Assembly (NCBI GenBank): GCA_036873755.1
Contig: JAVTVY010037076.1
Span: forward strand, 103,438 to 167,437
Source of the DNA: Hanleya hanleyi
Lineage: Eukaryota > Mollusca > Polyplacophora > Lepidopleurida > Hanleyidae
Reading direction: 5' to 3'
DNA: 64,000 nt
Of this stretch, positions 53,402 through 63,935 are shown piece after piece; the stretch's first letter is position 1, and each line of letters opens with the position of its first letter. The notes under the pieces were generated by a model. The model saw nothing but the letters and a program-made list of their open reading frames with translations, was not told the origin of the DNA and ran no database searches. Position numbers and translations under genes: made by a program.

Positions 53402-54116
53402 GGTCACACTGGAAGTACATTTCCACAGTTGTATGTACAGCCACAGCTTTTCTTTGAATTACAACAAACATAAGGGAAGCGAGAAGAGGTGCCGACATAC
53501 TGAAAGAGCCACATGACTTCACGGCATAGTTTTCTGGTTAACCTATTCTAAAGTTCTAAAGCACATACCAGGAATCTGACGATTCGTGATATGTGTTGTA
53601 TTCCACGTACGCTTTTATTGTAACTGTTTATGTGGCGACTTGGATGACATGACAACACGGCCCCTAGCACCGGCATAAGCGGTATTAGATACAAATCTAG
53701 AGAGCTATGATTAAAATGCTCTGACAACTCGTATATTGGTAATTGGTGAGTTGTGTCGCTGCGACAACTCGTACACTGGGGCTTGGCGCGCTGTATCGTC
53801 AGTAGTACTGTAAGCGTATTTACCAGCCAATTGACCTAAAAAATTTGCATAATTTGTGGCGGTCACGTGGCGGGAGAAGAGGTCACGGGGAGTATAGTTC
53901 CGGCAGAAGGACCAAAAGCTACCTCCAATCCAGGAGAGCCAATTGCTGCAGGGGATGTTAGTCTGGATACCTAACCCACATTACGCTACGTCATCCTTCG
54001 CTGCACATGTATCCTAACGTTATTAATAGAGACCGGTATTAATAGAGGCGGTCTGGCCGCGGTTTTGGCGGTGATCCGGTCTCGGGGAAAAAGCTTCCGC
54101 CGAGAAAGAGCAGTCC

Positions 54117-54742
54117 CTAGATAAAATGGTCCGATGGGTTGAGTGAGGTATCAAAGTGAAGCTTATGTGAAGGGGAATTTAATGGGCTGGGTGTGGGGTT
54201 GACATATCGGCATTCTGCGCATGCGTGGTGGCCGAAGGGTATGGAAATAGACGTGTTGGGATGTAAGGGAGTCCCCAATGGTCCGATGGGGTCGAGTGAG
54301 GTATCCAAGGGAAGCTTATGTGAAGGAGCATCTAATGGGCTGGGTGTGGGGTTGAACTATCGCCATTCTGCGCATGCGCGATGGTCGAAGGGTGTGGAAA
54401 TAGACGTTTTGGGGTGTAGGGAGCCCATCTCGGTCCAATAGGGTCGAGTGAGGGGTCGAGTAGAGGAGTCCCTAATGGTCCGATGGGTTCGAGTGAGGTA
54501 TCAAAGTGAAGCTTGGGTGAAGGGGCATCTGACTGGAAGAGTATGGGAATAGACGTGTTGGGATGTAGGGAGTCCCTAATGGTCCGATGAAGTCGAGTGA
54601 GGTATCCGAGTGAAGCCTAGGTGAAGGGGCATCTGGCTGGACTAGCGGCTCGGGCGTTGTCACCATTCTGCGCATGCGCATATACATTTTGGGATGTAGG
54701 GGAGCCCCTTATGATGCAATGGGGTCGAGTGAGGTATCATAG
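54117..54742. repeat. Subterminal satellite of Polinton C, outer part
   Basis: Four units with the GCGCATGCG core and GAGGTATC(C/A)AA, mirror of 4690-5335. The stretch 53801-54116 before it is the element tip with CACGTGGCGGGAG and no gene. Confidence 0.8.
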
Positions 54743-55316
54743 TTCAAGTTCAAGTTCAAGTTCAAGCTTATTGCACCAAACACCCGGTACAGGGCAGAGT
54801 ACAAAACAAAACAAAGTAAAATACTTACCCCAAATATAGGGTTAAGAACAAGAATACCAATGAAGTCAGAAATACAGTTTTACGTTCCGTCATATCATAG
54901 GTATTCATAAATGTAGCTCTTTTATTGAGCTGACACTGTACTAGACTACAAGTATCTTATCTATAGCCTATACTGAATATAATATGTAGGCTACATATAG
55001 CCATGAACATTCAAACAGAATGCATACATTACTACATATATACATTGTATCATGGTAGTAGGTCAAGTCTCTTGTTGTACCAACTGTATAGGTTATCACC
55101 AATCAGGTTTATTTGAAGGCGATCATTATTGGTTAATAAATACACAAATTTACCATCCGGTGTCAAAGTACCAAAGACAATATTTGTCTCATTTATTTTG
55201 TCAAAAAGAATTTTTCTCTCAATATTGAAAATTTGGCACTGCATAACAAAGTGGAATTCGTCTTCTCTTATATTACATTTGGGGCATAAGCGTTGCTCCA
55301 CAGGAGTGATTGGACT
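54743..55316 (-). mobile_element. 5'-truncated LINE fragment
   Basis: Absent from the left arm, splitting a satellite unit. The minus-strand frame 55301-55050 reads RLCPKCNIREDEFHFVMQCQ, the Cys-rich zinc-knuckle tail found at the end of many non-LTR retrotransposon proteins. The 3' end is a CTTGAA tandem repeat (54743-54766 on the plus strand as TTCAAG). Clade not assigned; no clear target duplication. Confidence 0.68.
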
Positions 55317-55860
55317 AGGTGAAGCCTAGGTGAAGAGGCATCTGATGGGTTGGGTGTGCGGTAGGAATATCATTCTGCGCATGCGCAGATGCAACGCGGA
55401 GCTCTCGTCCAATCAGAAGCGAGTATTTCAAATCAGCCACGGAGCTCTCGTCCAATCAGAAGCGAGTATTTTGACCCGGTGCATTATGGGACATATCCAA
55501 GATGGCGGCACGTGTGTTCAAGATGGCGGCATATCCCGTGTCGAAAACTGGCCATTTTTGTTGGAATGTGGTCACCTAGTGTCGAAAACTGGACCCTGTA
55601 TGGGTCCCGCTAGACGGGTTGGAGCAAGGGGCGCCACGAATGGTCCAATGGGGTCGATTCAGGTATCAAAGTGAAGCATTCGTGAAGGGGCATCTGATGG
55701 GCTGGGTGTGGGGTTGAACTAGCGGCATTCTGCGCATGCGCAGTCTGGCCGTAGTATAGAAATAGACGTGTTGGGGTGTAGATGGGCCCCTAGTGGGTCG
55801 ATGGGATCGAGTGAGGTATCCATGTGAAGCCTAGGTGAGGGAGTTACACTAGGGTGTCGT
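55317..55860. repeat. Subterminal satellite and YY1/CCAAT/NRF1 module (C)
   Basis: Mirror of 4140-4690. It has TGCGCATGCGCAGATG at 55377, two CCAATCAGAAGCGAG repeats, CAAGATGGCGGC twice (55499 and 55519) and a further NRF1-type site at 55731. Confidence 0.8.
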
Positions 55861-56060
55861 TTTCATTCTGCTGCGCAGGTCACGTGGGGGGTTGTGACGT
55901 CACTTTCGGGTTTCTCACTAGAACTACCTCCAAACATAAACGAGTTCCAATGTTTCCCCTTAGCCGTCCGTATGTTCAACCTCCAGGTTTTGTTTTTTCC
56001 GGCCCGGCCCCCTAGCGCGCGCGTCATCACGCGGATCAATGTCGGATCTGTATTATGCAA
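55860..56060. promoter_or_regulatory. CpG-rich CRE/ETS/E-box module (C)
   Basis: GTCACGTGGG at 55879-55888 and TGTGACGTCAC followed by TTTCGGG (the ETS half-site is mutated compared with A and B), then GCGCGCGCGTCATCACGCG near 56015. Confidence 0.5.
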
Positions 56061-56313
56061 TCGGATAGCGGTTGTCGTGAAAAAATGAACAACTTTAGCA
56101 ATGTTTATTTAGTTTATTACCCCCAATGTTACATCATACCCAGGCTGGGGGAGCCGCCCTGGGTATGTTTAGTATGTTCACAGCAAAACAAATTGAAATA
56201 TCAAACACCATGTTTTATTATTTAACACATTGTCACATTGGGTACAAGTGTTTACTGAGCTCAAGTCAGCGAGCAGCATGTAGACAAAGAGTGTGTGTAC
56301 GGCATGATATTCA

Positions 56314-57135
56314 TCAGTGCACGGGTGACGCATTCAACCGATGGGGGTGATCGGTCAGCTTGGTAAGGAAAAACGTCCCATTGCTTACCCTCTCTACCAC
56401 CCATTAAATGTTGGGGCGCTGACGATGCGCCCATCCCAAGGCATCCACGGTGTGCAGTATCTCCAGCATCGTCTCCAGTGACCCCCGTTTAATGATGGTG
56501 ACCGGCTGGTCAAACAGTAATAATACTGTAACTGGTTCGTCTTTTCGTGACGTAAGATGTACCCAAAAGACGTAGCTGTGTAGACAGGTGCGGTTGGTCA
56601 GTGGGAAATTGTAGATATCTTGAGGGTGGAAACAGTACCGTGTCATGGACCAATGGCGCCGATCGATGTCACTGATTATATGGTTGTCCTGTAAGAGATC
56701 GCTAGGAACATTCATGGGCTCTACCAGAAAATGTTCGATGTTGTCAGGACTCGAAACCGTAACGCTGGGGTCCAGCTGGATATTCAGGCTCTTCAGAACT
56801 GTGGGTATAGGCGGGTTCTCCGTCATCGCATCACCAGTGGCGTTCGTCTCCCCGGGCTTATCTTCACTGGGTCTGACCTTCCGTGGCTCTTCAGTAGGAG
56901 GTATGAATCAAACGTTGGTGTCGCAGCAACTGACTGGTCAGTTTGAAAAGCCGACCACAATCCTCGCATGGACGCTTGGGTGGCCCATGAATTGAACGTT
57001 CATGGCGCAGTAAAGCATCTTCCCGATTAAATGACCGTGTGCGGTATACCGTCCGCCGTTGTGAATGGAGGACTCGTGTCGTCGCAAATCTTCTGGGCGA
57101 GTGAACAGCTTCTGGCAAGTAGTACAAGTGAACAT
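56314..57135 (-). pseudogene. C2H2 zinc-finger protein (Polinton C)
   Basis: ATG at 57135-57133. Fingers 1 (FTCTTCQKLF...) and 3 (PCEDCGRLFKLTSQLLRHQR) are readable. Finger 2 is shifted by missing bases at about 57045. The C-terminal region shows a further deletion and shift near 56520-56580. The former stop is at 56314-56316. The most decayed of the three copies. Confidence 0.7.
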
Positions 57136-57568
57136 CTTGGTGATTGACAGTGTCTGATGAAATGGCCAGGTCGGTTTCCTTTTATAGCACGCTGGCTGTT
57201 GATCTATTTCTAGCACACTCACTTCAAGTACCTCCAACTTGAGACAGGAAGGCTGGTCAAGCAGGCAGGTGAGATAGCTCCGTTCGGCAAGCCGATGAAT
57301 GTACCAAACACCTAAAATTTCCATTTTTATACTCTCTTTTTTTCGTGAGATTCGAGTGTTTTCGGCCATTTCCGTAGGTATCTTCGATCTTCTCCGGATG
57401 TTTTCGGGCATCTCCGCCACTCCGGTACTCCCCGGATCTCTTTTTTGGACTAACCCATCAGAATAGTACGTATCACGGACTACACCCGACGTCTAGGCGC
57501 GCATGTGTGACATGGTCTATAAAACACGTCTCTGGATCCTACACTTCCATTTCTACGGTTGCAGAGCC

Positions 57569-57896
57569 ATGACGAAGAACCAGCCCTATGCGACTCGCAT
57601 TTTACAGCATGACACCGTGGTGAATTCACTCACGGGTTACCGAGCAGTGGTCCGGTCCATGTTTGCAGATGGCGACGGCAACGAGGGGGCGACGCCAGAT
57701 CCTGAACGAGTTCACAGAAGCGGTCCTCGACAGAGTGCACTCGATGGAGAGGTGTGCCATCACTCACCACTACTGGACTATGACAGCCATCCTAGATGTT
57801 CGGGCTATGGACCAGGAGCGCTCACGCCGGAACCAGCGCAGGCTGGTTGGCCTCACACTAGTCTGTGCCCTATTGACCCTGGCACTGTGGTATTGA
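57569..57896 (+). pseudogene. Tail-anchored small protein (Polinton C), frameshifted
   Basis: ATG at 57569 (MTKNQPYATRILQHD). One extra G after AACGA (GAGGGGGCGACG) shifts the frame at about 57690. The second frame carries the hydrophobic end GLTLVCALLTLALWY to 57896. Element A has the matching shift. Confidence 0.72.
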
Positions 57897-57963
57897 GATC
57901 GGGATTATAAATACGAGGGTCAGACAGAGTGTGCGTCATTTACCGATCGTCATTGGATCAAGC

Positions 57964-58461
57964 ATGTCACCCGTCCTACGAGCCATCCTGCCCCTCACAC
58001 TCCAGGTGGGGTTACACGTCTATAAAGATAAAGTCACCCTCGCGGAAGACCGTGGAGATGTGTGCTGGTCGCCCGCTGAGACCATATCGAATACGGTGAC
58101 GCTACACCGTGACGGCTGGACCAAATTTAAACGGAGGTCGAGCGGCGAGCTCGACGGAGACCTCATCGAAATAGACAATGCCATCTACGTATACCGTGGA
58201 CCCTTCTTTCCACGCCTGGGCCGCTACCAAGACCCTACGCGAGGCTTCACCCTAGTCCCCGTTCTGTGGATAGCCTTGGAGAAAGTGGTGCCTATTGTCG
58301 ACCAGCTGTTTACACCGGACGAGCGATCATCACATCAGTTGGAGTGGGCTCGTGCCCTGAGAGAAGCGGCGGCAGAACCCCATGAACAACTACATGAACC
58401 CGACGACGATGTCATTGATTACCCGGCTAGACTCAGTCAGCCCGGTGACATGACCACCTGA
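57964..58461 (+). CDS. Small unknown protein, paralog 1 (Polinton C)
   Basis: 165 residues, open, starting MSPVLRAILPLTLQVGLHVY. Same motif order as the B protein at 11967, with a changed VLSGELDG core (RSSGELDGDL). TATAAATA at about 57907-57914 lies 50 bp upstream. Function unknown. Confidence 0.68.
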   Translation: MSPVLRAILPLTLQVGLHVYKDKVTLAEDRGDVCWSPAETISNTVTLHRDGWTKFKRRSSGELDGDLIEIDNAIYVYRGPFFPRLGRYQDPTRGFTLVPVLWIALEKVVPIVDQLFTPDERSSHQLEWARALREAAAEPHEQLHEPDDDVIDYPARLSQPGDMTT

Positions 58462-58533
58462 TCCTTTGATCTCACGGGGTTGTCCCTATAAATACGGGAG
58501 ACAGTTAACTCTGGTACCATTCACGTACTGACC

Positions 58534-58848
58534 ATGGCGGAGCATATAATACTGGCGTATCTCAGCTCGACCTCCGGGGTTTTCCTGCACGTGTATGCGG
58601 ATAAGGTCGATATCATGGAGGAGGTGGTGGGAGACATCTGTGATGCGGACCCTACACAACCGTGCCCGGCTCACATTCGTCTGTCCCGAAAGGGCTGGAC
58701 CGAATCCAAACGGGTGTTGTCTGGTGAACTGGACGGCGATCTCAACCACTGGTGTCACGATGTGTACATCCGACGCGGCCCTTTCTTTGCTCAATTGGCT
58801 CGGCTAGATGGGGGTACAGTGCATTTTACCCTTCACACGGATCTATGA
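58534..58848 (+). pseudogene. Small unknown protein, paralog 2 (Polinton C), truncated
   Basis: Starts MAEHIILAYLSSTSGVFLHV. A TGA at 58846-58848 replaces the Trp of the DLWSALE motif, removing about one third. Homologous sequence continues to about 59006. Confidence 0.7.
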
Positions 58849-59035
58849 TCTGCATTGGAAGATGCCATGAAAGATGTGGATAAAGTGCTTATCAAGTGGT
58901 CATCAGACGAGTTGGACTGGCCATTTACCATGGACACTGTGAAAGCCAATGAAGAAAATCAGAAAGAAACTCCGGCCCAAGATATACGCCTTATAAATAA
59001 ACGCTAGAGCCAGGGTCAATCATCATTGTGCCACC

Positions 59036-59466
59036 ATGAAGCGCTGGGAGAAGGTGTCGGATAACTTATACTACAGTCCCGACAGTCCGGCAACCCATAG
59101 TGCATTGTCGGCTCTCTATCGACGGCTAAACCCCAGGGGATACAACATGCCCAAGTCCGAGATTGGTTAAGAAGACAAGACACCTATACCTTACATCGAT
59201 CTGTCCGTCGCCATTTTCTACGGAACTGGGTCATCGTGGGAGGAATAGATGCCCAGTGGCAAGCGGATTTGGTCCATATGAGCGCCTTTGCCAAACACAA
59301 CGATGAGAATCGGTATATCTCGACGTGCATCGATATCCTATCCAAGTATGCGTGGGTGGAACCTATCCGGACGAAGACGGGGGCAAATCTCATAGCGGCG
59401 TTCAAAGGCAAGGTTGGCCCAGTTCCTCCAATTCCTGGATCACTGCCAACCAGGTGGAACGACTAT
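59036..59466 (+). pseudogene. Integrase of Polinton C, deleted
   Basis: ATG at 59036 is kept. A frameshift occurs near 59122, and the same ~635-bp internal deletion as in A (junction TTCAAAGGCAAGGTTGG at about 59401) removes the catalytic second Asp and Glu. The end overlaps the next TATA box (59463). Confidence 0.82.
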
Positions 59467-59518
59467 AAAGCCAGACACCACTGCCGTCATCCTTCATTCC
59501 ACGTCCGACCACAGTGCT

Positions 59519-59806
59519 ATGGACCAACAGCAGCTGCCTCTGAAGACAGCGTCTCCCAAAACGCGCAAAGCGCAAGTGTGTTTTGTGGTGATAGTGCTAA
59601 CCCTGCTGAGTGTGTTGTACGAAGGTGTGTTTTACGACGTAGCCTATGTCAGCACGTTACTTAACCAACACCAGCCACCAGCGAAACCGGTCTACAGAGA
59701 GCACCAGTCGTATCGAGCCCAGTCACCACCACCACACCCCGTGTACAAGCCACGTCGAGTGAACAGACGACCACCGACGTTGTACCCACCCCATCATCAT
59801 TCCTGA
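59519..59806 (+). CDS. Membrane protein of Polinton C
   Basis: 95 residues starting MDQQQLPLKTASPKTRKAQV with a transmembrane segment at about 20-37. It lacks bases after LLNQ relative to A and B, changing the frame to a Pro/Arg-rich tail that stops at 59806. Probably a shortened form. Confidence 0.55.
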   Translation: MDQQQLPLKTASPKTRKAQVCFVVIVLTLLSVLYEGVFYDVAYVSTLLNQHQPPAKPVYREHQSYRAQSPPPHPVYKPRRVNRRPPTLYPPHHHS

Positions 59807-59911
59807 CAGTGTACAGACAACGACGACCGACGCTGTACCCACCACCACTCCAGTTCACTCGTACCAAATTTACAAGAGCGGGTTACCAAGACAACGGATA
59901 CACCTCGAACC

Positions 59912-60454
59912 ATGGACAGCAACCCTTCACGTGTCTCATCGCAGGACCCACGGGTTCCGGCAAAACGCACATCGTCCAGAAGCTCCTTCAACACGCCGAC
60001 ATCATGATCACCCCACCCATTGCCCGAGTCGTGTGGTGTTACGGAGAATGGCAGGCAGCGTGTGCAGCAATGCCCCACATCACGTTCGTGGAAGGCCTAC
60101 CCAACCTGGCCAATTTGGAACCCGACACCTTGGTGGTTCTGGATGATCTCATAGCGGAGACGGAGGCACAGGGCAACCAAACCCTTTACCAAAGGCAGCC
60201 AACATCGGAACATCAGCATAAATGCCCACTACCTGGTGGTCTTAAAAAACCCGAGAGATACCACTCAACTGCTGCACCTGGCGAGACAGATATATCCCGG
60301 CCGCACACCGTTTGCGTTGGAAGCTTTTAAAGATCCGACAACTCCTCAGCACGGGTATATGCTCTTCAACCTCAAGCAAGCCACTCCCGACCACCTTCGA
60401 CTACGGACCGGCATCTTTCCTGGAGAGACCCACCACGTGTACTTGCAAAAATAA
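59912..60454 (+). pseudogene. Packaging ATPase (Polinton C), frameshifted
   Basis: ATG at 59912, but bases missing right after it put the start out of frame. Walker A GPTGSGKTHIVQKLL is intact here and Walker B LVVLDDLI follows. A further deletion near 60175-60220 removes the region with the sensor motif. The end (60236-60454) lies in another frame. It shows the reading of the P-loop that is broken in B. Confidence 0.8.
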
Positions 60455-60603
60455 TGTAAACACACCCACAGTGGCTCCCCCAGCTGGGATGTGTGTGTTT
60501 TTGACGATGGACATAATAAAAAGAATGAATACCACAGCAGGTTTAACTTCGTCTCTGAGATAGATGAAAAGAGCGAAATTGTGGGTTCTGGCATTAGTTG
60601 TAC

Positions 60604-60948
60604 ATGATGTCTGCGCGAGTACGGAAGCACGCTCCCACGCTCCGTGTATTGACGACAGCCCCACCCGAGTTGGTCCGAACCATTGTACGCGGTGCGGACC
60701 CTGACCTTGTACGCTGTCTGTGCGAGATCGGGTACAACCTGTCAAAAGGCAACGTACCACTCACTCCGGACCAGAAGACCAAGTTGGCCAAACATAAGAC
60801 AGGTCTCCGAACCCTAGTGCAGAAGCGGGTCCCTCAAACACAAAAGAAAAAGGTGTTACAGAAAGGCGGCTTTCTCGGGGCCATCTTAGCATCGTTGGCC
60901 GCTTCTGTGTTGGGTCAAGTATTGGGTGGACTCTTCGTCCGACAATGA
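60604..60948 (+). CDS. pX-like basic/hydrophobic protein (Polinton C)
   Basis: 114 residues (MMSARVRKHAPTLRVL...), open. Near-identical to the B protein at 15384, including QTQKKKVLQKGG and the hydrophobic tail. Two adjacent ATGs are possible starts (60604 and 60607). Confidence 0.72.
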   Translation: MMSARVRKHAPTLRVLTTAPPELVRTIVRGADPDLVRCLCEIGYNLSKGNVPLTPDQKTKLAKHKTGLRTLVQKRVPQTQKKKVLQKGGFLGAILASLAASVLGQVLGGLFVRQ

Positions 60949-60961
60949 ACCGCACGAAAAA

Positions 60962-61777
60962 ATGCTCCTCGTCGAAGCACGATTCCTTCAAAACCTCCAA
61001 TCACCCTACCCTGTCCCACCTACGGTGAAGACCATAAACACCCTCGATGGAGAGATGCAACAGATCTTACAGAGCCCGGGGTTAAGCGACAGTGAGAAAG
61101 TACAACGGTACAATGAGACGCTTCAACGGTACATGAGGTACATGGACCAATACAAAACCCTCTCTACTCCACCACCACCACCACGTGGCAGACCTCCAAC
61201 CTCAGCACCGCTCCAACAGCCGCCATTACCAGGGGTACCACCCACAGCCCCACAGTGGGTGGAAGACGAAGTCCTGAAGAGTGTCCCTGCCTCGTTCAAG
61301 AAACAAGCTGGCCTGGTATTACAACGGATGAAACAGAATTCTAACATGACTTGGAATGATAAAGGCGAACTCCTGGTACAGAATCAGGTGGTCCCGGGGA
61401 TCCACATGACGGATTTAGTGAATGACCTGATGTGTCAACGCAGGTCGCACACCGATCCTCGAGGATGGGAGGTCTTCGCTCAAGGCTTGAAAGACATGCA
61501 TGTACCACAGGAATTGGTGGGGAACCCCCAGCGCTGGGCCTTTATGCAGCGAACCCAGCAATCGCCGACTGGCCCACTACCTTCTTGGGAAGCCGACTGG
61601 GAACCGGAATCACCCCCCAAAACTCCACCACCACCACAACGGGCACCTTCTTTTCAAACCTTTGAAAAACCACCATCGATCAGGACAACCCACATCTCCA
61701 GAGCCGTGAAACGTAGCAAGTCAACGCGACGTACACGACGCCGGACACAACCGCCCAAGGCCTGTAACACTTATTAA
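60962..61777 (+). CDS. Proline-rich structural-type protein (Polinton C)
   Basis: 271 residues, open, from ATG at 60962 (MLLVEARFLQNLQSPYPVPP). The ATGA-overlap start seen in B is here one A short and leads into another frame, so the next ATG is used. It contains a polyproline stretch, MTWNDKGELLVQNQVVPG, LVNDLMCQRRSHTDPRGWEV and DMHVPQELVGNP, and a basic C-terminus with RTRRRTQPPK. It is the only complete copy of this gene in the window. Confidence 0.72.
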   Translation: MLLVEARFLQNLQSPYPVPPTVKTINTLDGEMQQILQSPGLSDSEKVQRYNETLQRYMRYMDQYKTLSTPPPPPRGRPPTSAPLQQPPLPGVPPTAPQWVEDEVLKSVPASFKKQAGLVLQRMKQNSNMTWNDKGELLVQNQVVPGIHMTDLVNDLMCQRRSHTDPRGWEVFAQGLKDMHVPQELVGNPQRWAFMQRTQQSPTGPLPSWEADWEPESPPKTPPPPQRAPSFQTFEKPPSIRTTHISRAVKRSKSTRRTRRRTQPPKACNTY

Positions 61778-61810
61778 AACCAACAGCACCAGCAGGACAG
61801 CTCAGTCGCC

Positions 61811-62575
61811 ATCTTTTACCTCACCCTACCCAGTAACAGTTCGCTGGATGTGTTTCCTGACAACACCGTGGCCAAGTATGTGACTCAATTACCACAATCG
61901 TTACATTTACCTGGCCGGTGAGAATGTGGACTGGTGGATATTCAGTACCCTTACACATGGTACAACGTACGAGCCAATGAAGTGTGGTACGAGGTGACCT
62001 ACGAAGGCAAAAACACCCGAATCACCCTGTCCGAAGGCCAATACGATACCCCCAAGGGATTCATGAGTGGGCTGACATGACTGTTGCATTATAAGGTTCC
62101 ACGGGAGGTCATGAATACTTCAAAACCCATCAAATCCTTTCCCTTCAAGAATCACGTGGCGTTCGATCACAACGCACACAACGACAAGGCACAGCTCATC
62201 GTCACCGGCAAAGCGAGTGTCGTACTGAGGCGTATCCTACAGCAAATGCTGGGTTTCGATCTGAAGACGTTCGCTGGTCCCACCGAACACCATGGCGAGA
62301 TCCCGATGGATATGAAGTCGGGTATGTACGGATTCTACATCTACTCGGATGTGATGGACAACCACATCGTGGGCGATATCAACACACCTCTGTTACGGGT
62401 AGTCCCCATTAAAAAGACGTATGGAGATCAAGTCACCCACAGTTTCACCCACATGCTCTACTTGCCCGTACGACAAGCCGACATCAACACGAACACGGTG
62501 GATATAAGAGATGACGCGGGACGACCGGTGGAATTCGAACGCGGGAAAGTGGTGCTGACACTTCATTTTCGATAA
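61811..62575 (+). pseudogene. Penton-like minor capsid protein (Polinton C)
   Basis: Start codon changed to ATC (61811), TGA at about 61919 in place of the Trp of GRWECG, another TGA near 62077, and TAA at 62573 shortening the end. The body 62084-62575 is still alignable to B (LQQMLGFDLKTFAGPTEHHG). Confidence 0.78.
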
Positions 62576-62598
62576 GCACGTGCTCCCCACTTTGCATA

Positions 62599-62712
62599 AT
62601 GAAAGTACCTTACGAGTGCGATAGAAGATCTGCCCCACCGAGACCACGCGCCAGTCGACGACCGACCCAGCGACGACGCACATCGAAGAAGACAAAGGAT
62701 ATCTTTTCTTAA
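62599..62712 (+). pseudogene. pVI-like protein remnant (Polinton C)
   Basis: Keeps the first eight codons (MKVPYECD) and the last 29 codons (basic tail RRPTQRRRTSKKTKDIFS) joined in frame after loss of about 290 bp. The hydrophobic helix is gone. Makes a 37-codon ORF. Confidence 0.7.
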
Positions 62713-62715
62713 AAC

Positions 62716-63934
62716 ATATCCTTGATCCACGCCGAGTCCTGCCCCTCCACCAACAGTGAATTTGATTTGTGGACCGTGCCGCCAACACAGACCAGTGCCG
62801 AACAAGGATTATGGGTGGAGCATCTCCCGCTCTCCAGCATCAACGAAACCGGGCCCATCGAGTTCACCATCAGTAATGCGGATACGGCCCATGTGGATTT
62901 AGCCCATACATACTTGTATGTGAAAGCCAAGGTGGTCAGTGGGGATGGCACCAGAATCGTCCAAGCTGCAACGGTGGGCCCGACGAATCCCTGGCTGCAC
63001 TCGATGTTTCAACAGGTGGATATTTTTCTCAGCGACAAACTCATCAGTGACTCCACCAACACGTACCCGTACCGAGCCTACATCGAACCACTGTTGTCGT
63101 ATGGCCGAGAGGCTAAAAAGTCTCAGCTGACAGCCGGTTTATTCTACCAGGACACACCCGAGCACATGGACACGGTGGACAATGTGGGATATAACAAACG
63201 GAAGGCTTTCACTGCGAACAGTGCCTCGGTGGATATGATGTTCATGCAAGCCCGGTACCTCTTGAACAAGATCCCCATCAAAATCCGACTGATACGGGCG
63301 CCTCCGACCTTCGCCTTGATGACCACTAACGTAGACGGGCATGCAGCGGACTATAAGATTGTCATCCGAGAGGCAGTGCTGTATGTCCGAAAAGTGAAAC
63401 AGAATCCAGTCGTCCAATTGGGACACATGGAAGCCTTGGAAACAAAACCAGCCCAGTACCCTATCCGACGTGTGCAACCAAGCGATTGATCCTGGCCTGT
63501 GTGGAAAATACCAGTATCAGCGGAGCCTATCCAGAGAATCCGTTTGACTCTCAACATTTCGGCATCAATTTTGTGGCCCTGCATGTGGATGGACAACAGG
63601 TGCCAGCCACAGCCTTAACACCGAACTTTGGGCGCAGGAGTTTCATTCAAGCCTATCAGAGCCTGTTTACGGCCACCGGTCAAATCAACCAGGACGAAGC
63701 GAATTTCATCAGTCGGGAGCACTACGCGAACGGATACACGTTGTTCTGTTTCGATCTGACCCCACCTTAGAGAACGACCATCAGCTGGCCCTGGCCAAGC
63801 AAGGCAATTTACGGGTGGAAATCCACTTTGCACGAGCCCTGTCGACCACTGTCAATGTGATCTGCTACGCCGAGTTTGACAACACCATTCAAGTGGACGA
63901 GGCGCGCAACGTCCTGTGTGACTTCTCCACCTAA
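62716..63934 (+). pseudogene. Major capsid protein (Polinton C)
   Basis: Start codon changed to ATA (62716). Open from 62722 to 63489. It lacks the VFSVPAGN block and shifts frame at RRVQPSD (63480), a larger loss at the same site as in B, plus a short in-frame loss near 63238. The C-terminal part (63486-63934) has one more shift at CCCCACC near 63763. Confidence 0.82.
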
Positions 63935-63935
63935 C

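Noticed and set aside
53560..53700. Hammerhead ribozyme near the RT tail motif
   Set aside because: A CTGACGA-like stretch is present, but the GAAA box and a stem II are not found in place.
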